From an uncultured Oceanobacillus sp. (lineage in GTDB: Bacteria > Bacillota > Bacilli > Bacillales > Amphibacillaceae): a stretch of DNA of 5,570 bases. Shown piece after piece: positions 1 through 5,413 of the stretch. The stretch is taken from the NCBI GenBank assembly GCA_938004015.1, contig CALKWU010000225.1:1-5570 (forward strand), in the 5' to 3' direction. The position numbers and the translations under genes are program-made. The number at the start of each line of letters is the position of its first letter. The stretch's first letter is position 1. The notes beneath the pieces are model-generated. The model did no database searches. It worked only from the letters and a program-made list of their open reading frames with translations, and had not been told where the DNA came from.

Positions 1-67
1 GTCCCCCGCTTTTTTGATATGAGGAAATCCATCTTTTTTCGATAGATACTTTGATTTTCTTCCTCAT
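1..67 (-). CDS. possible start of a further gene downstream of the permeases (partial, weak)
   Basis: An ATG at 67-65 on the minus strand opens a frame of 22 codons with no stop before the window edge (MRKKIKVSIEKRWISSYQKS, then GG). It begins 43 nt after the stop of the second permease, and no terminator hairpin lies between them, so a fourth operon gene is plausible. Against it, the ribosome binding site is poor (only AGAAG just upstream), the peptide is basic and matches no family I recognise, and 22 codons can stay open by chance in AT-rich DNA. Function unknown. CUT1 importers are often followed by glycosidase or sugar-metabolism genes, but nothing in these residues shows that. Confidence 0.25.
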   Translation of the reverse strand, partial: MRKKIKVSIEKRWISSYQKSGG

Positions 68-110
68 TGCTTCTAGTATTTTAAGAAATTGCAAGCATAT
101 CGATCGAAAT

Positions 111-947
111 CTAACCTTTAATTGCTCCTTCCGTCATCCCTTTTACTATGTGACGTTGAAAAATGGCATAGATGATGATGACTGGGATGACAGCAATTGA
201 CAGACCAGCAAAGAGGACTCCCCAAGCACTCGTGTATTGTGCGTTCGTACTAAGTAAATCCATTTGCACCCCCAATGTATTTTTACTTTCGGTATTTATG
301 AGGATCAAGGCGAGAAAATATTCGTTCCAAAATGCGACTGCATTTAGAATGGTCGCTGTAATGATTCCCGATTTCACCAAAGGTGTGACAACTTTAAGTA
401 GAATCCCATAAGGCGACATTCCGTCTATGGCGGCCGCTTCCTCCAGTTCTTTCGGCACGCTCTCCATAAAGCTTGTGATGATGAATATGGTGAACGGAAT
501 ATGGGAGACTGCATAAACAAGTGACAATGCCCAAAGATTGTCTATCATGTTCAAATGATTCAAGAGAAAAAATAAAGGAATCCAACCGAGAACAGAAGGA
601 ATCATCATAGATGCGAGATAGGTGTTGAACAATACTTCACTGCCTTTAAAACGTAATCTCTCCAGTGCATAAGAAGTAGGTATCGCAAAAAATAAACATA
701 AAAAGCTTCCGAGCAATGTTACAAAGATGCTGTTGAAAAATGATTTCCCAATATTGTAATCTGTCCAAGCAGAAACAAAGTTTGTGAAGTTGAACGTTTC
801 CGGAAGGGACCATGGAGAAGAGTAGATTTCTGCATTTGTTTTAAAGGCTCCAATGAACATCCAAACAAGTGGATAAATGACGATGATTGCCCAAATGATC
901 AAAGGAATCCGCACGGCAGATCGTATTAGAAATCTGGCAATATTCAC
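111..947 (-). CDS. carbohydrate ABC transporter permease, MalG/UgpE/AraQ type (CUT1)
   Basis: Inner-membrane permease of a binding-protein-dependent sugar importer. It pairs with the permease encoded just upstream to form the translocation channel. The 278 residues are the usual length for MalG-type subunits. About six hydrophobic segments are visible, near residues 12-35, 71-96, 107-130, 138-162, 195-215 and 242-263. The family motif FFNSIFVT is at 70-77. The cytoplasmic EAA loop (LEEAAAIDG, then VVTPL) spans about 168-190 and is the docking site for the ATPase. FWNEYFLAL lies at 207-215, and the C-terminus IVKGMTEGAIKG is typical of the family. The start is GTG (947-945), preceded by AAGGGGG about 8 nt upstream that overlaps the stop codon of the preceding gene. 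With only 12 nt between the two genes, translational coupling is likely. No ATPase gene is nearby. Family assignment is firm; substrate is unknown. Confidence 0.95.
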   Translation of the reverse strand: MNIARFLIRSAVRIPLIIWAIIVIYPLVWMFIGAFKTNAEIYSSPWSLPETFNFTNFVSAWTDYNIGKSFFNSIFVTLLGSFLCLFFAIPTSYALERLRFKGSEVLFNTYLASMMIPSVLGWIPLFFLLNHLNMIDNLWALSLVYAVSHIPFTIFIITSFMESVPKELEEAAAIDGMSPYGILLKVVTPLVKSGIITATILNAVAFWNEYFLALILINTESKNTLGVQMDLLSTNAQYTSAWGVLFAGLSIAVIPVIIIYAIFQRHIVKGMTEGAIKG

Positions 948-959
948 GTTGATTCCCCC

Positions 960-1853
960 TTAAAGCTGGACTTTTTCACGTTTTAATAAAAATTGCAATA
1001 GTAAAACCGTTACTAAGGAAAGAATTAAAATACAAATGCCGATGGTCGCTCCGTAACCGAATTGAAAGTTTTCAAAAGCCCGTTTATATAAATAGGAACC
1101 CATCACTTCGGTTGCGTTTCCCGGTCCCCCTCTTGTCATCACTTGAACGATGACGAAAGAGCCATTTAATGAGGTGATGACAATATAGATGATTGATGTT
1201 TTTATTTGCGGCCAAACCAACGGGACTGTTATTCTCCAGAACTGTTGCCATTCGTTTGCTCCATCGATTTCAGCCGCATCATAATATGTCTTCGGAACAT
1301 TCATGATTCCTCCCATAAGCAGAAGCATGAACAAGCCAATCCCCGCCCAAATGGCAGGCACGGCGATGCTCGGCAGTGCCCATTCCATCGTCCCTAACCA
1401 AGGCCTTGTCCAATTTTCAAGGCCGATAAGTCTTAAAGCTCCATTCACAATACCGAAGTCCGGATCGTAAATAAACTGCCATAAGATTCCGATGACGACA
1501 ACGGACATGATGTTCGGAAAAAAGAAGACAATACGATAGAAAGGTGCTTCTTTTATTCGTAACTGTGTCAATGCAACGGCAAAGAAAATAGCTAGAACCA
1601 TAATGCCTATAACCTTTGTGATGACGAAGAAATAGTCATGCCAGATTGCTTTGTAAATGGTTGGATCCCCTAACAGTTGTTTATAGTTGTCAAGGCCGAC
1701 GAATGTACGATTCGCACTGATTCCAGACCAATCAAAGAAAGACATATAAAGTCCACTTAACATTGGATAGACCGTGAAGATGAGGAACACGATAAAAGTG
1801 GGCAATAGGCAAAATGTTAAAAATAAGTATTTTTGAGTTTTCGACTGTACCAT
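960..1853 (-). CDS. carbohydrate ABC transporter permease, MalF/UgpA type (CUT1)
   Basis: First permease of the importer and partner of the MalG-type subunit that follows it. The 297 residues match the short MalF/UgpA group, which lacks the large periplasmic loop of Escherichia coli MalF. Hydrophobic segments lie near residues 10-33, 76-98, 106-128, 157-184, 216-238 and 266-291. FVGLDNYKQLL at 51-61 is the conserved region after the first helix. The EAA loop is DAAEIDGANEWQQFWRITVP at 192-211. RGGPGNATEVMGSYLYKRAF at 241-260 is a strong MalF-family signature. The ATG start has GAAAGG about 9 nt upstream. It is the second gene of the operon, separated from the binding-protein gene by 68 nt that contain a strong stem-loop. 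Substrate cannot be read from the permease. Confidence 0.95.
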   Translation of the reverse strand: MVQSKTQKYLFLTFCLLPTFIVFLIFTVYPMLSGLYMSFFDWSGISANRTFVGLDNYKQLLGDPTIYKAIWHDYFFVITKVIGIMVLAIFFAVALTQLRIKEAPFYRIVFFFPNIMSVVVIGILWQFIYDPDFGIVNGALRLIGLENWTRPWLGTMEWALPSIAVPAIWAGIGLFMLLLMGGIMNVPKTYYDAAEIDGANEWQQFWRITVPLVWPQIKTSIIYIVITSLNGSFVIVQVMTRGGPGNATEVMGSYLYKRAFENFQFGYGATIGICILILSLVTVLLLQFLLKREKVQL

Positions 1854-1884
1854 CGTGTCACACCTTTCTACGATATTTGTGAAA

Positions 1885-1918
1885 AGAGAATGTAAGGTGT
1901 CGGAACCTTACATTCTCT
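1885..1918 (-). promoter_or_regulatory. intercistronic stem-loop between binding-protein and permease genes
   Basis: A perfect 14-bp inverted repeat (arms AGAGAATGTAAGGT and its complement) encloses a 6-nt loop and starts 3 nt after the binding-protein stop codon. On the transcribed strand the stem is followed by only about four T residues (TTTTC), so it is at best a leaky terminator. In CUT1 operons a hairpin at this position often protects the upstream mRNA from 3' decay or attenuates readthrough, giving more binding protein than permease. The structure is seen directly; the role is inferred. Confidence 0.8.
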
Positions 1919-1921
1919 CGC

Positions 1922-3307
1922 TCATTGTCTTAATTTTTCCGATGTATCGCGCATTTTTTCAACGAACCCTTCCGCATCGATTCGTCCCATAAGGATTTCG
2001 ATGATTTGCAGTTTAATTTCCTCCGTGATTTCAATTGCTATTTCTTGGTCTTCACCTTCCGGGGTATAGCGTTTGAAAACTTCGATTGCTCCTGGATTGT
2101 TGATCATCTCATTCACGTTTTTCAGGAACTCAGGAACGTTATCGTTACCGGAAAGATCGACATCTTTCAGGTTCATAATGGCTCCGGTCGATTCAGCGAA
2201 TTTTTGTGCATATTCTTCAGAAAAGATGAATTCCACGAATGCTTTTGCAGCTTCTGGATTTTTTGCTTCACTGGCAATGGCTACAGGACGCAAATCCGGG
2301 ATGAGTGCCATCGGTTCGCCAGGATTGTTCATCGGTGTAGGGACAAAACCATATTCAAATTTCTCCGGCGTGTCATTTTTCATCTCATTCGGCAACCAGA
2401 ATCCTACAGGGATATATGCGTTTTGATGCAATAAAAAATTCATTTGTGTTTGGGTATGGTTTCGTGCTGCGAAGCCTGGATCGACAAAGCCTGCTTCCAC
2501 CATTCTCTCCACTTTTTTCATGACTTCCAACGTTTCTTCCCGTTCCCATGCTTCAACGACCCCATTCGCCAAGTCGTTCAGCAATTCTTCTCCGCCAGCT
2601 GCTGCAAAGGCTGGATGAAGCACCCCTCGCTGGAAATATTGTGCATGTTGCCCAGTTGTGATGAACGGATAGATATCAGCATCTTCTTGGATTTTTTCCA
2701 TGGAATCCATCCAACTTTCAAAATCTGTCGGTTCTTCCCATCCTTCTTCTTCAAACCAGATGCTATCATACCAAACGCCCCATGTATCAAAGACGAGAGG
2801 AAGGCTATAGATGGCACCACCTTCCAATTCTTCCGGAGGGGAGATGAAGCTATCCAATAAAGGCGTTCCGTCTTCCATGACTAGATCTTTCACCCAATCA
2901 CTAATATCCAGTAATTGGCCTTCTTTTATCATTTGCGTTTCATTGGAACCTGCTCCGTCGATATAAACGATATCAGGAGGGTCACTTGATATCCATCGCG
3001 GATTCATTTCCGTGTTGATATCGGGCCCAGCATGTTCAATAACGTTGACATTTGGATATTCAGCTTTGAAATCCTCAATCACTTCTTTCCACCATTCGTC
3101 ACCATAACCGCCGACAAAGTATTGAATTTCAAGATCGCCGGCTATATCTTCATCGGTGATTTCATTTTCTGTATCATCGCTGCCATTAGTGTCGCCTTCT
3201 TCTGTAGCCGCATCATCTTCGTTATTTGAACATGCCGTCATGAAAAGTGTGATTGCCACTATCAAGATCAGCCAAATCCCACCATTTGTTTTTCGCAACT
3301 TTTTCAA
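1922..3307 (-). CDS. extracellular sugar-binding lipoprotein of the ABC importer (SBP family 1)
   Basis: Lipid-anchored substrate-binding protein that captures a sugar or oligosaccharide outside the membrane and delivers it to the two permeases encoded downstream. With the TTG start chosen here it has 461 residues. A basic n-region (KKLRK), a hydrophobic stretch and a lipobox ending FMTAC place the lipidated cysteine at residue 26. A highly acidic linker (residues 30-60, no Lys or Arg) follows. The folded domain begins with LEIQYFVGGYGDEWW (about 59-73), and the cluster SDPPDIVYIDG at 108-118 is typical of family 1 binding proteins. The GGYGDEWW opening reminds me of NgcE-type N-acetylglucosamine/chitobiose binding proteins, but that is from memory and weak. 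Start choice: a GTG at 3316-3314 lies inside the ribosome binding sequence itself, whereas TTG at 3307-3305 lies 5 nt after AGAGGGGTGA. The longer form would have 464 residues. Confidence 0.93.
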   Translation of the reverse strand: MKKLRKTNGGIWLILIVAITLFMTACSNNEDDAATEEGDTNGSDDTENEITDEDIAGDLEIQYFVGGYGDEWWKEVIEDFKAEYPNVNVIEHAGPDINTEMNPRWISSDPPDIVYIDGAGSNETQMIKEGQLLDISDWVKDLVMEDGTPLLDSFISPPEELEGGAIYSLPLVFDTWGVWYDSIWFEEEGWEEPTDFESWMDSMEKIQEDADIYPFITTGQHAQYFQRGVLHPAFAAAGGEELLNDLANGVVEAWEREETLEVMKKVERMVEAGFVDPGFAARNHTQTQMNFLLHQNAYIPVGFWLPNEMKNDTPEKFEYGFVPTPMNNPGEPMALIPDLRPVAIASEAKNPEAAKAFVEFIFSEEYAQKFAESTGAIMNLKDVDLSGNDNVPEFLKNVNEMINNPGAIEVFKRYTPEGEDQEIAIEITEEIKLQIIEILMGRIDAEGFVEKMRDTSEKLRQ

Positions 3308-3312
3308 TGCAT

Positions 3313-3322
3313 TCACCCCTCT
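3313..3322 (-). promoter_or_regulatory. ribosome binding site that decides the binding-protein start
   Basis: The minus strand reads AGAGGGGTGA, matching the GGTGA end of the consensus AAGGAGGTGA. It is followed after 5 nt (ATGCA) by TTG at 3307. The upstream in-frame GTG uses the last G of the GGGG run and so has no usable spacing. This favours a TTG start and a signal peptide beginning with Met-Lys-Lys. Confidence 0.55.
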
Positions 3323-3460
3323 TTTTCTTCATTCTATGCCTGGAAAATTTCATTCATGCATGACTTGTTTCCATGGCCTTTACTTGTAGATGAAGGGTGG
3401 ACATGCAATTAATATTCTCTGCAAGGAGATCTTGTATAGAAACAGAATTCAATTATAAAT
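3323..3460 (-). other. leader/promoter region of the ABC importer operon; promoter not clearly resolved
   Basis: This stretch must hold the 5' region of the importer operon. On the minus strand a perfect TATAAT is at 3457-3452, but no good -35 box lies 16-18 nt upstream of it. A TAGAAT at 3336-3331 is too close to the ribosome binding site and also lacks a -35. If TATAAT is the -10, the leader is about 130 nt and the promoter abuts the PadR-type repeat at 3461-3483, so both divergent operons could share control. A 10-bp palindrome TCATGCATGA lies at 3354-3363. I found no CcpA cre-like site and no riboswitch that I recognise. Confidence 0.3.
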
Positions 3461-3483
3461 AGTACCTTGCATTAAACAGTAGT
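3461..3483. repeat. operator-like repeat, copy 1 (over the padR -35 region)
   Basis: This copy has the pattern AGTAC(N4)CATTAAACAGTAGT and is identical to copy 2 at 20 of 23 positions. It covers the proposed -35 box of the padR promoter (TTGCAT, 3467-3472). Its left half has diverged, so it is less palindromic than copy 2. The AT-rich flank just upstream (TATAAAT, 3454-3460) is also echoed before copy 2, with a 2-nt insertion there. A regulator binding here would block RNA polymerase; binding by the adjacent PadR protein is inferred. Confidence 0.6.
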
Positions 3484-3495
3484 ATGTGATATGAT
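3467..3495 (+). promoter_or_regulatory. probable promoter of the padR operon (extended -10)
   Basis: The -35 box TTGCAT (3467-3472, 3 of 6 to TTGACA) is followed by a 17-nt spacer and the -10 box TATGAT (3490-3495, 5 of 6 to TATAAT). A TG at 3487-3488, one base before the -10, makes it an extended -10, which compensates for the weak -35. Transcription would start near 3502, giving a leader of about 60 nt before the padR ATG. The -35 lies within operator-like copy 1 and the leader contains copy 2. Confidence 0.6.
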
Positions 3496-3521
3496 CTGGA
3501 TCAGGGTACTAATATAAATTC

Positions 3522-3544
3522 AGTACTGTTCATTAAACAGTAGT
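3522..3544. repeat. operator-like palindromic repeat, copy 2 (in the padR leader)
   Basis: Second copy of the 23-bp element, 61 bp after the first. Here the element is a near-perfect palindrome: arms AGTACTGTT and AACAGTAGT are complementary at 8 of 9 positions around a 5-nt spacer (CATTA). It ends 3 nt before the padR ribosome binding site at 3548. A further half-site pair, GTACT at 3506-3510 and AGTAC at 3522-3526, overlaps its left edge. PadR-family regulators bind such dyads and commonly repress their own operon; that this is the PadR site is inferred from position and symmetry. Confidence 0.6.
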
Positions 3545-3560
3545 GGATGGAGGATATAAT

Positions 3561-3884
3561 ATGAACATACAATTCAAAAAAGGAGTATTGGATCTCTGTG
3601 TGCTTGCTTTACTGAATAAACAAGATCGATACGGCTATGAGCTCGTTCAAAAAATTTCCGTTCAAATAGAAGTATCGGAAGGTTCCGTCTATCCATTGTT
3701 AAGAAGGCTGCGGAAAGAAGGATATCTTTCCACGTATTTGAAGGAATCGACAGAGGGGCCATCCAGGAAATATTATCAGCTCACGGATGAAGGAAGAACC
3801 CATCTTAGAAATCTTTACAATGAATGGAAACAATTCACAGCCGGAGTGGAAGAGATCATAAAGGAAGGTGTTCAAGATGAATAA
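3561..3884 (+). CDS. PadR-family winged-helix transcriptional regulator
   Basis: Small DNA-binding repressor of the PadR-s1 subfamily; 107 residues is the usual length. Helix 1 (KKGVLDLCVLALL, 6-18) is followed by RYGYEL (23-28). The recognition helix region SEGSVYPLLRRLRKEGYL is at 39-56, and the wing GPSRKYYQLTDEGR at 66-79. The C-terminal helix (about 80-101) is the dimerisation part. ATG 3561 is preferred because TGGAGGA (3548-3554) lies 6 nt before it; an in-frame GTG at 3543 falls inside the operator-like repeat. The stop codon overlaps the next gene by 8 nt. PadR proteins encoded next to DUF1700 and DUF4097 genes are thought to control envelope-stress modules, so the likely targets are its own operon and perhaps the divergent importer. 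The ligand is unknown. Confidence 0.95.
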   Translation: MNIQFKKGVLDLCVLALLNKQDRYGYELVQKISVQIEVSEGSVYPLLRRLRKEGYLSTYLKESTEGPSRKYYQLTDEGRTHLRNLYNEWKQFTAGVEEIIKEGVQDE

Positions 3885-4443
3885 AGAACAATTCTTGAAA
3901 ATATTGGAAGAGGGTTTGAAAAAGCTCCCGCATGAAGAGCGGGAAGAGATATTGCAAGATTTCCAAGAGCATTTTGCAATTGGATTGGAACAAGGTAAAA
4001 CTGAAGAAGAAATCGCTGCTTCGCTCGGCTCACCACAACAAATCGCAAAAGAAATGGTTGCAACATCCCATATTGAACATGTTTCTGAAAACCGCTCTAT
4101 TGGAAATATTATTCGAGCCACTTGGGCAGTCATTGGACTGAGCTTTTTCAACTTAGTCATTGTCCTTGGGCCGTTCTTGGCATTAGTTGGCATTTTGCTT
4201 GCCGGCTGGTTGACGGGAATTTCCTTTGTGGCTTCTCCCTTTATTTTCCTGTTCAATGTTTTGTTTTTTCATGGGACATTCATAACATTAGAATTCTTTT
4301 TATCCATTACACTATGTGGTGTAGGATTGTTGGCATTAATTGGAATGTATTATGCAACAGTTGCATTGTCGAATCTTTTTGTCCGGTATTTGAAATACAA
4401 TGTGAACTTAGTCAAAGGAGGACTGAAAAATGAATCATATTAA
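3877..4443 (+). CDS. DUF1700 (HAAS-type) family membrane protein
   Basis: Integral membrane protein of 188 residues with the usual DUF1700 architecture. A soluble helical N-terminus (1-62) carries the family pattern: FLKILEEGLKKLP, then EEREEILQDFQEHFAIGLEQGKTEEEIAASLGSPQQIAKEM. The C-terminal part (about 82-168) is hydrophobic with perhaps three or four membrane segments near 82-110, 112-132 and 138-166. DUF1700 genes very often follow a PadR gene; the N-terminal domain is thought to relay a membrane signal to the PadR regulator, though no enzymatic activity is evident. The ATG at 3877 is chosen because AAGGAAGG (3861-3868) is well spaced before it; the in-frame GTG at 3868 is part of that ribosome binding site. 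It overlaps padR by 8 nt and the next gene by 14 nt, so the three products are probably translationally coupled. Confidence 0.92.
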   Translation: MNKEQFLKILEEGLKKLPHEEREEILQDFQEHFAIGLEQGKTEEEIAASLGSPQQIAKEMVATSHIEHVSENRSIGNIIRATWAVIGLSFFNLVIVLGPFLALVGILLAGWLTGISFVASPFIFLFNVLFFHGTFITLEFFLSITLCGVGLLALIGMYYATVALSNLFVRYLKYNVNLVKGGLKNESY

Positions 4444-5221
4444 AAAAATATCAATCATTGCAGTGGTTCTCATCGCAGTTGGCGTCATCGGAACTGCCAT
4501 TTCTTATCGTTTTACTGACACATCAGCGCAATTTGAAGAAAAAACGATCGATCCGGAAAGTATTTCAACGATCAACATTCATGCCGATAATGCGGATATT
4601 GAAGTGAAACCGAATGCTAATGGATCTGAAATACAAGTCGAGCTGGTAAGTTCGAAAAACTGGAAAGGTGATCTTAATGTGGAATTGAACGGTGATGACT
4701 TGACGATTGAAACACAAGAAGGGAATAAGTTTTTCAATATCGACATTTTTAACCAAACGCCTAAATTGTATGTGCATCTTCCAGAAAAAGAATTCCAAAC
4801 CCTTCAAATCCGGAGTGTCAATGGGAGGTTGGATGTGCATCATGTGACTGCAGCCGAACTTCGGGCGGAGACGGATAATGGACGCATCAACCTCAGTGCC
4901 GTATCCGCTGATGATGTTTACGTCTCTTCTGTCAATGGAAAAATCAATTTAAATGGAGTGGAAGGGGATATCCAGGGTGAAACAGATAATGGAGCGTTGT
5001 ACCTTAAAACGACCACCATTCATCGTCAAATCCATATGGAATCGATCAATGGAAAAATAGAAATTGAATCTGATGAAAAACCGACGAATGTTTTATATGA
5101 CGTCAGAACAACGAATGGCAAAGTAAGGATTTTCGGTTCTTCCGATTGGGACATAAAAGTTGGAGATGGAGATCATCAGATTAAATTAACGACAGTGAAT
5201 GGAAATATCGAAGTGCATTAA
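4430..5221 (+). CDS. DUF4097 family beta-strand repeat protein, membrane anchored
   Basis: Protein of 263 residues with one N-terminal hydrophobic segment (about 7-26, after KK), acting as an uncleaved anchor or signal peptide, so the rest probably lies outside the membrane. The body is a DUF4097 (putative adhesin, toastrack-like) domain built of short beta strands with repeated NG turns: SVNGRLDV, TDNGRINL, SVNGKINL, TDNGALYL, SINGKIEI, TTNGKVRI and TVNGNIEV, with Asn at residues 131, 150, 169, 187, 207, 229 and 257. No catalytic residues are evident. In Enterococcus LiaX a DUF4097 region takes part in sensing antimicrobial peptides and controlling the LiaFSR response, so a role as an envelope sensor or scaffold with the preceding DUF1700 protein is a reasonable inference. 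AAAGGAGG (4414-4421) lies 8 nt before the ATG. An intrinsic terminator follows the stop. Confidence 0.93.
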   Translation: MNHIKKISIIAVVLIAVGVIGTAISYRFTDTSAQFEEKTIDPESISTINIHADNADIEVKPNANGSEIQVELVSSKNWKGDLNVELNGDDLTIETQEGNKFFNIDIFNQTPKLYVHLPEKEFQTLQIRSVNGRLDVHHVTAAELRAETDNGRINLSAVSADDVYVSSVNGKINLNGVEGDIQGETDNGALYLKTTTIHRQIHMESINGKIEIESDEKPTNVLYDVRTTNGKVRIFGSSDWDIKVGDGDHQIKLTTVNGNIEVH

Positions 5222-5264
5222 ACATGGTTGGATCAAATCATTAATGAAGTGTTGTGAATAAATG

Positions 5265-5294
5265 GGGTGCGTCGATGAACGCACCTATTTTTTT
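5265..5294 (+). terminator. Rho-independent terminator of the padR operon
   Basis: The stem GGTGCGT/ACGCACC (7 bp, extendable by one G-T pair) has a 6-nt loop CGATGA and is followed by TA and seven T residues. It lies 44 nt after the DUF4097 stop and 1 nt before the -35 box of the next promoter. Confidence 0.9.
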
Positions 5295-5295
5295 G

Positions 5296-5324
5296 TTGAC
5301 TATTATCGTTATATATAATATTAT
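5296..5324 (+). promoter_or_regulatory. probable sigma-A promoter of the acetyltransferase gene
   Basis: TTGACT (5296-5301, 5 of 6) is followed by an exact 17-nt spacer and TATTAT (5319-5324, 5 of 6). Transcription would start near 5331, about 80 nt before the ATG. A perfect TATAAT at 5314-5319 has a spacer of only 12 nt and is a less likely -10. The -10 box coincides with the left arm of a palindrome. Confidence 0.65.
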
Positions 5325-5338
5325 CATAATTGATAATA
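5319..5338. promoter_or_regulatory. Fur/PerR-like palindromic operator over the -10 box
   Basis: Eight-base arms TATTATCA and TGATAATA are perfectly complementary around a 4-nt centre (TAAT). The half-sites are those of Bacillus Fur boxes (TGATAAT-N-ATTATCA), but here they are in the opposite order. A related half-site ATTATCA recurs at 5354-5360 and ATTATCG at 5302-5308. TGATAAT at 5331-5337 followed by AATTA gives a partial Fur-type 7-1-7 match. Position over the -10 and start site suits a repressor. Which regulator binds is inferred; simple AT-richness could produce part of the pattern. Confidence 0.4.
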
Positions 5339-5413
5339 ATTAAATTGAATTCCATTATCATAACAGGAAAGGATTTAATCACGAACAAACGAAAAGATAA
5401 AGGAGACCTTCAG

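Noticed and set aside
2006..2860. Plus-strand open frames of 117-142 codons opposite the binding-protein gene
   Set aside because: They lie antisense to a clear lipoprotein gene, are Phe/Cys-rich as antisense translations of acidic proteins are, and resemble no family.
3354..3363. Perfect 10-bp palindrome TCATGCATGA in the importer leader
   Set aside because: Too short and without a second copy or a promoter context to support an operator call; mentioned only within the leader entry.
3317..3470. Search for a CcpA cre site or a riboswitch upstream of the importer operon
   Set aside because: No TGNAANCGNNNNCA-like sequence and no recognisable riboswitch core were found.
3543..3560. GTG at 3543 as an upstream start of padR
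   Set aside because: It lies inside the palindromic repeat and ahead of the TGGAGGA ribosome binding site; ATG 3561 is well spaced and gives the standard PadR N-terminus.
3868..3876. GTG at 3868 as start of the DUF1700 gene
   Set aside because: It is part of the AAGGAAGGTG ribosome binding sequence; ATG 3877 has correct spacing.
3699..4256. Minus-strand open frame of 185 codons opposite padR and the DUF1700 gene
   Set aside because: It spans two recognised plus-strand genes and has Ser/Cys/Phe-rich composition without domain features; judged a shadow frame.
5314..5319. Perfect TATAAT as the -10 box of the acetyltransferase promoter
   Set aside because: The spacer to TTGACT is only 12 nt; TATTAT at 5319-5324 has the ideal 17 nt.
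5345..5413. In-frame TTG extension of the acetyltransferase
   Set aside because: It adds 23 residues unlike the family, has no ribosome binding site, and the ATG at 5414 has a good one and the canonical N-terminus.
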